In this document: positions 1-10,524 of the stretch, piece after piece
How positions within the stretch are numbered: the first letter of the stretch is position 1
Layout of the letters: each line of letters starts with the position of its first letter
Notes under the pieces: model-generated
Told to the model about the DNA's origin: nothing
What the model saw: the letters and a program-made list of their open reading frames with translations, nothing else
Databases searched by the model: none
Source: Tetradesmus obliquus
Taxonomy: Eukaryota > Chlorophyta > Chlorophyceae > Sphaeropleales > Scenedesmaceae
Reading direction: 5' to 3'
Assembly: GCA_030272155.1 (NCBI GenBank)
Contig: CP126191.1
Coordinates: 642,501 to 706,500, forward strand
DNA length: 64,000 nt
Program-made: the position numbers and the translations under genes

Positions 1-3000
1 CAGCGACGATCCTGCAGCAGGCGTGGGTGCCGCTTGATGTGGCGCTGCTGCGGGGAGCCACGGATAGATCGGCGGTGGAGCGGCTGTGCAGGTGGGTGGC
101 AGGGTGCTGCTGCGGCTGCCGCTGCGTGCAGGAGTGGCGGAATCAGCACAAGCAGTGGTGTGCTGCTCAAAAGCAGGATGTAGTATTTGCATTATCTTGC
201 AACTTGTATAACCCTAGTGCTGCATGATTCGGCCTGCTGTCGGGTGGATGTGCTGTGGCTGCCGCTTGATGTGGCGCTGCTGCGGGGAGCCACGGATAGA
301 TCAGCTGTTGAGCGGCTGTGCAGGTGGGCGCCGGGCTGCAGCTGCTGCTGCTTGCAGGAGTGCCAAAATGTGCACCAGCAGTAGTGTGCTGCTCAAAAGC
401 AGGACGTAGTGATCACATCATCCTGCAGTTGAAAGACTTTACCTCTAAAGATGGGGCCGCATGATTCGGCCTGCTGTCGGATGCATGTGCTGTGGGTGCC
501 GCTTGATGTGGCGCTGCTGCGGGGCGCCACAGATAGATCGGCGGTGGAGCGGCTGTGCAGGTGGGTGGCGGACTGCTGCTGTTGTGGCTGCTGCTAGTAG
601 AGTCAGCAGCAGTGTATCTCAGAAAAGGATGGCGCAGTGATAACCTCAACTTGCTAAGCCGATGGCTTGCAAAAGGCCTTCGCCTTCATTTTGATGGAGT
701 CTGCATGATTTCGGGTGCTGTTGGATGCATGCGCTGTGGGTGCCGCTTGATGTGGTGCTGCTGAGGGGAGCCACGGATAGATCGGCCGTGGAGCGGCTTT
801 GCCGGTAGGTGGAATTGGCTGGTGCTGCTGCTGCTGCTGACACTGCTGTTGGTCATGCTGTCAATCTCTTCTTACTTTGGCTGATATGCCTGTGCTCCTT
901 GTTTTGCCTGTCCAGGATGCTGCGCTACGGCATCAAGGCCTCAGAAAACAGCTGTGGTGTTCTCTTTAGGAAAGCTGACAATACCTCCCTATGCGTATCA
1001 CTCTTCTCCCGCAGGGTGCTGCGCTACGGCATCAAGGCCTCGGGCAAGTCGTGCGCGCCGCTGCTGCCCACGCTGCTGGAGACGCTGCCGGGCCGCTTCC
1101 AGCAGGTGCGCCTCTGCCTGAAGCTGACGCAGCAGGAAGAGAATGGGTGTTTTTGGCTTTGTGCATGTTGGTGCTTGTGCTCAAGCTTGTTGAGCTTGGT
1201 GCCTTAGAGAAGTGACCGTGTTACGTATACATGCTGCATGTGAGCAGCTTCAGCGCCAAGTTGCGACTCCCGCTGTGCACCAACAGGCGTGTGTGCGCAC
1301 CCTGCTACTGCTGCTGCTGCTGCAGACGCGGCACCCAGCCTTCATGTACGTTGTGAGCGAGCTGCTGAAGATCTTCTGTGCGGAGACAGCCACTGATGGC
1401 AGCATGCGGCCCATCCTCACGGCACTCATAGGCAGCAGCTGCGCAGGCCTCACCACGCTGCAGGTGAGGGCAAGTGCAAACAACCATTGCGCAGAGGTTT
1501 GTAGTTGCAAGGCGGGCGCTGTTGGGGGTGGTGGGTGTTGGTGTGGTGCATGCTGCTTGCAGCTGCTGACAGCAGCATGCCGCCCATCTTGACAGCACTC
1601 ATAGGCAGCAGCTGCGCAGGCCTCACCACGCTGCAGGTAAGGGCAAGTACAAACAACCATTGCGCAGAGGTTTGTAGATGTAAGGCGTGCGCTGTTGAGT
1701 TGGTGGCTGCTTGCAGCTGCTGGCGGCAGCATGGGCCAATTGTCAGGGCACTCATAGGAAGCAGCTGCTGTGCGGGCCTCACCACGCTGCAGGTGCGCAA
1801 GTGCAAACACCCGTTGCGCAGAGGTTTGAAGTTGTAAGGCGTGCGCTGTTGGGGGTGGTGGGTGCTGGGGCATTGCAGGCTGCTGACGGCAGCATGCAGC
1901 CCATACTGACAGCCCTTGTAGGCAGCAGCTGCGCGGGCCTCACCACGCTGCAGGTGCGCGCAAGTGCAAGCGACCATCGCGCAGAGGTTTGTAGTTGCAA
2001 GGCACTGCACTGTTGAGTTGGTGGCTGCTTGCAGCTGCTGACGGCAGCATGCGGCCCATCTGAACGGCTCATAGGCAGCAGCTGCGCGGGCCTCACCACG
2101 CTGCAGGTGAGGGCAGCACTTGCACAAGTTTCTGCTTCTGAGAGCGGGTTGGGCAGTGTTATACTGCTTGCTTGCAGCTGCCCTTGACCCAACCATGCTG
2201 CTCAGTATGCCGCATAACTCTGTGTGCTGCTGGGAGTGTTGGTTCTTTGTACGCAACAAGCATACGTGATGTTGTTGCTGCTGTCTGCTTTCCTGCAGGC
2301 CATGGATGATCAGCCTGACCTGGTTGATGACACATTCCTGCTGGCGGGGCGCGCAGCAGCATACTGCCCGCGCCTGCTGCTCGTGCCGCAGCTGCTGCCG
2401 CAGCTGCTGGACACTGCGCTGGTGAGTGGTATGCCGCTGCTGCTTGTTGGTGGTCGGTTCAGGTGGACAGCTGCGGCCAGGGCACAGCCGCGCACCTTTC
2501 ATGTCTTTGCCAAAGACGGCACTCTGTACTTGCTGTGTAAACAGCAACTTCCTGCAAGTATTGCCACGGACCCCAACATGAATGCTGAATCATATCCTGC
2601 AAGGGACCGTGGGTGCAGTCTCCTGCTGCTGGGCATGGTCACGCAACAGCAGTACCTGATCACCTGGCCTGCTGCGCTCCAAGTTGGGAGGTGGAGCGCA
2701 GCAGGCCAGGTGATCAGGTACTGCTGTTGTGTGACCATTCCCAGCAGCAGGAGCAGCAGGACCTTGAAGGTAAGGCCTGCCTGCGCCACTCGTTCCTACA
2801 TCACCTGACCACCTGCTGCTATGCCCTGCCTCTGTCTGTTCTCCCGCCAACCTCTCATCTCAACCACCCTGCAAACCAAACCAAACCGCAGCTGGGCGTG
2901 CTGGTGCAGCACCGGGAGGCCTGCCGCAGCGTGCTCAGCTTCCTCTCCCGCCTCTTCGACCCAGCCTCAGCCCTCACCAGCTTGCAGGACCACCCAGGGC

Positions 3001-3419
3001 TGGACCAAGCAGCATCTGTGGGCCTGCTAGAGCAGCAGCTGCTGCGGGTTGGGCCTGCCCTGACCCGCATGCTACTGGGCGGAGCTGTCGGGGCACTTCC
3101 TCAGAGCCGGGTCGAAGATATTGCACCTGTCCTGCAAGCGATGCTGAAGCTTGCAGGACAGAAGGGTGCTCTGCAGTGGATTACAGAGTGCGCCACGCTT
3201 ATACCGGATGTGGCGCTGACGGCGGGGGATAGGCAGGCGTTCCTGGCAGCAGCAGCGGCGGTTGTGCAGGGCAATACGGGTATGGATGGCGGGTGCCCGG
3301 GGTTGGAAGAGGCACTGGAGGCGATGTCGGACCTGTGCAGGCGCAACAAGCGCGCGATGAAGGCGGCGCAGTGTGCGCTGCTGCCGCAGCAGCTGCATGG
3401 CGCACTGGGGCTGGCGTGA
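1..3419 (+). CDS. TNPO3-like: Transportin-3 / MOS14-like importin-beta (C-terminal part, 5' end outside window)
   Basis: Nuclear import receptor for SR splicing factors (known role of the TNPO3/MOS14 family). Seen exons: <1-91, 1015-1105, 1326-1463, 2299-2421 and 2892-3419, with GT-AG introns and matching phases, ending in TGA. The order of recognisable HEAT-repeat segments follows TNPO3: ERLCR, then a VLRYGIKA helix, RHPAFMYVVSELL, DQPDLVDDTFLLAGRAA, and HREACRSVLSFLSRLFDP, then a C-terminal helix rich in LCRRNKRAMK. About 323 residues lie in the window; the N-terminal Ran-binding part is missing upstream. Three of the five exons, and the stop region, have tandem partial copies beside them (separate entries). 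An intron hairpin lies at 2620-2753. Family assignment is from recalled TNPO3 sequence similarity; importin-13 is the main alternative. Confidence 0.8.
27..805 (+). repeat. Junction-echo array, four ~235-bp units of a transportin exon end
   Basis: The end of the first visible exon (27-91) and the following intron start recur at 262-323, 495-560 and 738-805. Each copy keeps the open frame from VPLDV to VERLCR, and each ends at a GT donor (GTGGGT, GTGGGC, GTGGGT, GTAGGT). Copy spacing is 235, 233 and 243 bp. None of the downstream copies has a clear acceptor, so they look like truncated duplicates, but any of the four donors could in principle be spliced. Confidence 0.85.
900..1050 (+). repeat. 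5' junction echo of transportin exon 1015-1105
   Basis: The acceptor and first ~30 bases of the exon (encoding LRYGIKAS) occur at 914-945 and again at 1013-1045. The upstream copy diverges after the serine codon, so only the downstream one continues the protein. Confidence 0.85.
1380..2107 (+). repeat. 3' junction-echo array of transportin exon 1326-1463 (five copies)
   Basis: The exon end encoding GSMRPILTALIGSSCAGLTT plus its donor is repeated at about 1560-1636, 1726-1793, 1870-1953 and 2033-2107, with a period near 158 bp. Each copy ends in GCTGCAG followed by GT. The copies have drifted (some with indels), and the flanking intron is included in the unit. Confidence 0.88.
2620..2753. repeat. 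Long near-perfect inverted repeat (hairpin) in transportin intron
   Basis: The left arm, about 2622-2681, and the right arm, about 2692-2751, are reverse complements with two mismatches over 60 bases, separated by a 10-base loop. Pairing extends two more bases outward. It lies inside the intron 2422-2891, so the pre-mRNA would form a long fold-back stem. Confidence 0.92.
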
Positions 3420-3535
3420 TGCTGTCTTTCTTGCGGAGATTGTGTTGCAGGAATTGTGTTGGCTGCGCAGTGTGCGCAGCTGCAGCAGCAGCAGCAGCAG
3501 CTGCATGGCGCGCTGGGGCTCGCCTGAGGCTGTGT
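3350..3535 (+). repeat. 3' echo of the transportin stop region
   Basis: The last codons and stop (about 3368-3440) are repeated just downstream at about 3466-3545. The downstream copy has an expanded CAG run and its own TGA in the equivalent place. It lies in the 3' UTR and does not change the protein. Confidence 0.75.
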
Positions 3536-4202
3536 TTCTTTCGGGAATGTTTTCTTATGTTACCGAGGGTGGACGGAATCCTACTGGATCGCCATCACAG
3601 CAGAAATTGATTAATGCGGGGGCTGCCCTGGCGATCGCTATCAGCAGTTTGTGGTACCGTTTAGAGCACCATGGTTGGCACAGCTTGAACTTGCGCTGGC
3701 CAGATTTGGCAATGTACAGCAATATAAAGAGTTACAACGTGCATGCAGGCAAGCATTACAAGCACAATGCAGCGTAATGCACAATGCAGCAATGGGTGCA
3801 GCGGTGTAACCGCATGCCATATGGCACCATGGGCAAGGCTGGCGCGTCAGGCAGCGTGTTGGGCGCCCTGCAATGCACAGCACATCTGGGTGCATGCTTT
3901 TTGTCTGTAGCTGTGTTGTGCCACCGGCAACTGGCCACAAGTCAACGGTAAACCACTGATTTCTCAGGTCACCAAATGAAGCCACCGGCCCATGCAAGAA
4001 GGAGCCAAACAAAACTCGTGGATTTCGCAAAGCATCAGAACAGACACTGATACACTCAGTTCAGAATGCACTTCTTAAGGTCAAGCATACGTAATTATTG
4101 GGGGTATGGTTGAGGCACACCTGCCACTGGGTGGCCACCCAGTTTGGGTGGACAGGGGCTGGGGTAGAAATACCAAGTCAAAAGACGTCTGTACAGCGGG
4201 AC
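3536..4202. other. 3' flank of transportin gene, no gene seen
   Basis: Only short overlapping frames are open and none shows a family signature or splice-supported structure. TGTAA at 3805-3809, ~390 bases after the transportin stop, is a candidate poly(A) signal. Confidence 0.4.
3805..3809 (+). terminator. Candidate poly(A) signal TGTAA for transportin gene
   Basis: TGTAA is the common green-algal polyadenylation signal; this one is ~390 bases past the stop. It is a short motif, so chance occurrence is possible. Confidence 0.35.
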
Positions 4203-4529
4203 CTAGGGTTTAGGTGCGTTGATGATACGCCCCTGCTGGTCACCACTAGATATGCTGAAGTACTTGCTTGGGCTGAACCAGTCAGGCTGCTTTGCCTGGC
4301 GTGGATGGGGCTGCCGCTGCTGGAGCTGCTGCTGCGTCTGAGCTGTGAAACTGCATGTGAGCATATTTAAAGGGCTGTTTTCATCAGCTTCTGCTGCTCT
4401 TCGCTCAGCAGCAGCGGCCTGAAAGGCCGTCCTGGCAGCAAGTGTCTGCTGCTGCTTGGCTGCCTTCTTCGCCTGCTTCAGGGCGTTGAGGGCGCTGCCG
4501 CGGCTGGAGAAAGTTTGAACATCTGCCAT
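4203..4529 (-). CDS. Hypothetical small Ala/Gln-rich protein (108 aa)
   Basis: An open frame starts MADVQTFSSRGSALNALKQA and stays open for 108 codons. The first ~50 residues are a charged, Ala-rich, probably helical segment (KQAKKAAKQQ, then RRAAEADE); the remainder looks less protein-like. An acceptor-like GCGCAG directly precedes the ATG, so an upstream non-coding or short coding exon is possible, and the true 3' end may differ through splicing. It lies in the same orientation as the SVOP-like gene and downstream of it. I recognise no family, and it could be spurious. Confidence 0.35.
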   Translation of the reverse strand: MADVQTFSSRGSALNALKQAKKAAKQQQTLAARTAFQAAAAERRAAEADENSPLNMLTCSFTAQTQQQLQQRQPHPRQAKQPDWFSPSKYFSISSGDQQGRIINAPKP

Positions 4530-5136
4530 CTGCGCAATGAAAGCTTATAAGCTGGTTTCGCATGTTTTGTGATCGTGTCAACAGGTCTACGCCCAGCCGA
4601 ACTCACCCTCACTACACATGCGTGTGAAGCCCGATCCCTTCCCTAACACCTATTATTTTGCAATGGATTTTGTTCAAGCGGAAATTTGAGGGTCTGGACT
4701 GTGTAACTCGTTGCAGCGTAGGGCAACAACGCGTGTCTGGCAAGGTCACATCTAGTTTATATCACCGCCTCATGACGTTCAAAACGACCCCTGCACTGTC
4801 AACACACCGCACGGGGCTCCTTGCTCGATGGGAAGTGATCACAGTGTTTGTATATAGTACCCAAAACCCGCTAAAGTGGCGGTGGCTAGCTAGATAAAGT
4901 GATAAGTGCCCTCGCACCCCCCCCCCTCCCTGTGATTATGCATGACCAAGTCAAGCCACCATGACAGCATTTGAACAATCCATCGGACCAACCATGACCT
5001 GCAGTGAAACCCCCTCCCAGGTGGTGCAACTTGCACCACATTGGCAATGCAAACATCCGAAAAATGCCACTCCCTTTACATCCACTAACATATCATCCGG
5101 TAGCATGCAAGCAGGGTATGTGTACTTCTCTTCTTG
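4530..5136. other. Intergenic region downstream of the SVOP-like gene
   Basis: No supported gene. It contains a short C-rich run near 4917-4927 and the candidate poly(A) signal of the SVOP-like gene. Confidence 0.4.
5076..5080 (-). terminator. Candidate poly(A) signal TGTAA for SVOP-like gene
   Basis: TTACA on the plus strand reads TGTAA on the minus strand, ~57 bases after the stop at 5137. It is close to the stop but has the expected sequence. Confidence 0.35.
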
Positions 5137-5828
5137 TCACTCTTCCTCCTCCATCGGCTGCCCGCTGTCATGCTTTGGGCTTATGGCCAGCACAGCAGCA
5201 CAGGCCGCCACACACGCAGCAGCAAACACGCCCTCTGCTGCCGCAGGTGCCCCCAGCGCAACCAGGTTGATGGCGGCAAAAGGAGACAGCAGTCCGCCAA
5301 TCCTGTGGCAGCAGGCGATGCAAACGCAACACAGCCGACTGCTTTATGTTTCGCAAGCTGGCCAGTACATGTCTCGCATCCAATGCAGTCCGTGAGGACT
5401 CAGCGGATGTGTAGAATCGTTCTTATACATGTCAGACTGCCCAACCGAGTGTGCGCGCAAGCATGCCACACAAGCATGTCCATGCAGAGCTGGCTCGGCA
5501 CGTATTCTAGCCACAAACATGACATGCATATGCCAGCGACTGCGACGTCGGCTGAGCTGCATTCATCACCCACCTGGCGCACGCGTTGTTGATGCCCAGC
5601 CCGAATGCGCGCACGTGTGTGGGGTACAGCTCAGGGGTGAGCACCCACAGCAGCGTGAAGGACGACATGATGAAGAGCCGCGCACCAAACATGCCAGCAG
5701 CTGCGACACAGCAGACCCAAAGCAGCGCAGCAGCAGCAGCTACTGGCTTAGCTCAGCATTCCAAGTCCACAGCAGCGTGAAGGACAAATGATGAACAGAC
5801 GCGCACCAAAGATGCCAGCAGCTGCAAC

Positions 5829-5867
<39 letters not shown>

Positions 5868-6756
5868 AAGGTACAGCAGACACATCAGGCAGTCAGCGGA
5901 TGCCCACAGCGCGTGCGGACGACATGATGAACAGCCGCGCACCAAACATGCCCGGAGCTGCTACACAGCAGCAGCAGTACCATCAGACATGCAAGCCAGC
6001 AGGCCGTTGGCCACCTACAAACCCTAGCATATCATCAAGCCGCATATCACCCAACCAGCACAGTTACTTCCACTGCCCACCTCCCCCCACTTCAGCCACT
6101 TGAGTAGTAGCAAAAGGCACATGCACATCGGACAATGTGACACCTTGCAGCTCACCCGACGCATTCACTGCCCAAGTGCTCCACCCAGCAGTGTCACCAT
6201 CCATCCCCACACCCGCACTGCCACCGCCCGCTGCTGCTGCTGCTGCTGCTGCCATGCAGGGCACCAGGCAGGCAGCAGTCAGCCCAAGTGAGGTGGCAAT
6301 GGCGGTGCGCCGCCCCAGCCAGTTGGCGCTGGCTGCCGCCCATGCCACCGCAGGCACCTCAGCTGCTGACGTCAGCAACACTGAGAGGTACTCACTGCTG
6401 GGGACCTGCGGGCAGTGGCAGAACAAGTCGGGCAGGTTTTGTTTGTTTGGCACTGGTGCAGTAGTATTGTGAAACTGCAGGCACCTCGGCTGCTGACGTC
6501 AGCAGCACCGACATGTACTCGCTGCTGGGGACCTACGGGCAGCAAGATGTGGCAGGCTCGTTCCAGCATGGGTGCAATCAGGGCACGGGTCGAGGCGCTG
6601 CATGCAACCCAGTAGAGGTGACCAGTTGCTCTGCTGACTGCCATGCTAAATGATGAGGTCTGGCTGGCCCCAATACAGCCGAGCAAAGCTCAAGATTTGG
6701 TAAAAGTCACTGTCACCTGCAAAGAGCCATCCATGCAAGTTGGACCACTGCCTTCA

Positions 6757-6787
<31 letters not shown>

Positions 6788-7234
6788 CCACCTCCAAGTG
6801 CAGCTGCGCCACCAGCTGCACCAAGCCATAGTACGCAAACGATGTCGTGCCCCATGCAAACAGCAGCAGCGTAGTTGTGGATGCGTAGGGCGGCCGAGAC
6901 AGCAGTGCTGCTGCCAGGCGAGCCTCTGCAAGCAGCTGCTGCAGCTGCTGGCTGCCAAACACACCCCACTGCTGCTGCTGCTGCTGCTGCTGCTGAAGGT
7001 GCTTGCTAGTTGGGCTGGAAGCGGTGTGATACTTAGGACTGCTGGCTGGGGTGTTGCCACTTGTCAATTGCTGCTGCTGCTGCTGGTGTTGAGTTTGTAT
7101 GTCTGGTGCTGTGTCTGTGTCCCCTGGCTGGGTTGCTCCTGGCACTGGGTTTGCACTTGCTGTAGGCAGCTGCTGCTGCGACTGCCTGTGCTGGTCCTTG
7201 GAGGCGCTCTGTGCAGCACGGGCGCAACCTGTCT

Positions 7235-7269
<35 letters not shown>

Positions 7270-7351
7270 GTGCTGCTTTGAGCACAGTCTGCCTTGCCTG
7301 TTTCAACATCAAGAGCATGCACGGCAATGTGTTGCAGCACCTGCTGCTGTG

Positions 7352-7386
<35 letters not shown>

Positions 7387-10300
7387 GGCTGCTGCTGCTG
7401 ATCTGTGCCAGCATGGTCAGAGAAGGTGTGCTGTTCCTGTTCCAACAGCCGCTGATGCTCACTACTGTCAGCTGCATCTGTACTATCCAGCCTGCTGGCG
7501 TTATCTGTTGCGCATTGCTGCTGCTGCTGATTGTTGGCAACCATGCTGCCTGCAATGTTACTTGCCGTTGCTCCATCAGCTGTAAATTGCAGCTGCTTGC
7601 CATTCACAGCAGCAATGCGCTGCAGCACTGCCTGCGCTGCTGCTGAGTCACCTTGGGCCAGCAGGTAGCGGGGTGACTCTGGCAGGTGCTGAATGAGCAG
7701 CAGCAGCAGCACTGCAGGCGTACAGCACCGCAGCAGCAGCAGCCGCCACACGCTTCGGCCACATTCTCTGCGCAATTCAACCTGCTATCGCCACATGGTT
7801 AGATTGCCCGTTCCATGCAACCTGCTTTTATGCGCAGCAGGACTTGCATGCTGAAAGCTTCCAAACAACGCACCGCACAGCGCACCACAAGCAGTTCAAG
7901 CATGCACGGCAGGCTTGCAATGCTTCAGTTGGCACACAAGTATGGAAGCAAAACAAAGCAGGCTCAGAACGTGCTTGTCGAGAAGAGCTGATAACTCTAT
8001 GGCAGCAGTGCCAGCTGCCGCGTGCTCACCCAGGGGTGCCGCTGGCAGAATTTCCAGTACTTGGCACAGCACACCGAAATAGGCAAGCCAAACAACGTAG
8101 GCACGGCATGTGCTATCCAAAAGAGCTTCAGCTCTGCAACAGCAGTGCCAGCTCCCGTGCTCACCCAGGGGTGCGACGGAGGCCACGAGCAGCGGCCGCC
8201 AGCCAAAGCTGTTGAGCAGCGCCCATGCAAGGCCTGCCTCCAGCACAGTGCCTGGCGCAGGGAGTGGAAACCACATGTCATAGTTATAGACCACCCAAGA
8301 GGGGTGATGAAGTGACAATTCAACAAATTGTGCAAGAATCTGAAGCCGAATCGAAGTAAGGAAAATGCTCAATGTGTGCTGTTGGCAGCAGAGCTGCGCA
8401 TGCCAACCCTGAATAACTGATTGCTCAGTCTGCAATGCAGCTGTGATCCAAGCCTGAGGTGTGCTATCTGTGGCACTGCAGAATTGCCTAACGTTGTTGG
8501 TTCATGTAACAACAATAGGAGCAGCAGGCACCCCCACCTGCCGTCCACGCCAGCTCAACTGCTGTGCCCCATGTGGCCCTGCTGCCTGCAGGCAGCAGCT
8601 CCATCAGCAGCGTGAAGCCCACGGGGGCACCAGCAAGACCAAAGCCCACACAAGCCCGGGACAGCAGCAGCACCTGGGACACAGCATGGGACACAGCATG
8701 GGACACAGCATGGGTAACAGCAAATGACACAGCATGGGACACAGCATGGGACACGGCATGGGTAACAGCATATGACACAGCATGGGTAACAGCAAATGAC
8801 CAGCAAGGCCAAAGCCCACACAGGCCCGGGACAGCAGCAGCACCTGGGACACAGCATGGGACACAGTATGGGACATATCATACGTCATATCAATGGACAT
8901 GTATGTGAAGCAGCGTGAAGCCCACGGGAGCACCCGCCAGGCCAAAGCCCACACAGGCCCGGGACAGCAGCAGCACCTGCGGCACATATTAAGACACATG
9001 ATTGGATACATTCAGCGAAGCAGTGTGAATCATTGAGTCTTTGCTTTGAAAGCAACGGGGGCACCCGCCAGGCGAAAGCCCACACAGGCCCGGGACAGCA
9101 GCAGCACCTGCGACACAGCATGAGACACAGCATGAGACATATCATAGGTCATTTCAATGGATAGTATATGAAGCAGCGTGAGGCCCACGGGGGCACCAGC
9201 CAGGCCAAAGCCCACACAGGCGCGGGACAGCAGCAGCACCTGGGACACAGCATGAGACACAGTATGGGACACATCATCGGATACATAAGTGAAGGAGTTT
9301 GAAAGGCAGCGTGAGCCAGGCCAAAGCCCACACAGGCCCGGGACAGCAGCAGCACCTGGGACACAGCGTGGGACACAGCACGCATTGCAGCACGTGACAC
9401 GTGTGCACAGCAAATGACACAGCACGGCAATGCTGCCTGATGCACAGCGCAACGGCATGGGACGCAGCAGTCAAATGCTAGTCAAATGAAGCAAGCCAGC
9501 AGGCACAGAAGCAGCTCCTAATCAGGAAACAGCTTCTACTTCAGAAACCACTCCAAAGCCATCACTGCACAGCCAGTCAACAGTCACTGCTGCCTAACCC
9601 ATGGCATACCAGCTTCGTAACCCGGATGCCTCAAATCCGCCACAGCACAACCCTCACCGCATAGCCAGGAGCAGTAGCAGTGGCCAGTCCCGCAGCCACC
9701 ACCACGCCTGCTGATGTTCCTAAGCCACCGTTACACAGATACTCTACAATCATGGCTGCCAATTCCAGCACAGCCCTCACCGCATGGCCAGGAGCAGCAG
9801 CACTGGCCAGCCCAGCAGCCACCACCACAACAGCTGATGTTCCACAGCCACCACTGCACAGATACTCTACAATCATGCCTGCCAATTCCAGCACAGCCCT
9901 CACCGCATAGCCAGGAGCAGCAGCACTGGCCAGCCCAGCAGCCACCACCACAGCCGCTGATGCCGCCAGTGTTGCCCGCCTGCCAAGTGCATCTGCAGCC
10001 AGGCCCCACGCTGCAGCGCCCAGCACCATGCCTCCAAACACTGCCGATGACAGCAGCGACTGCTGGCTGGCACTGAAGCCAAACTGGCAGGCAGTCTGCA
10101 GCCAAATTGCAGTGAGGATATGTTGTGGCAGCAGCAGCTTGTGGAGGGAATGCAATAGTCCGCCACTGTATCAATGCATTCTTTTGCAATAGAGCAGCTG
10201 ACAGCAGCGACTGGCTGGCACAGAGGCCAAACTGGCACACAGCCTGTTGAGCGCACGGAGGTGTGGATTGACGAGTTTGCAGCAGGCAAGGTGTGGCAGC

Positions 10301-10491
10301 AACAGCTGATGGAGGGGTGTGGGGCATGGCAAGTAGGGTTAAGGGTTTGAGAAGCCTCAGGGGACTCAACCCAGAGTTCTGCCTGCAGGAGCAGCAGCAG
10401 TACAGTAAGCTTGCTACCGTAGTACGCAGCAGCTCTGCTACATGGTGCTGCAAGTCCTCTGTGCAGTGCATAGTGCTTCAAAATACGGTTA

Positions 10492-10524
<33 letters not shown>

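Noticed and set aside
1450..2547. 365-codon minus-strand open frame
   Set aside because: It is the antisense of the transportin echo array; its own repeats mirror the plus-strand exon copies.
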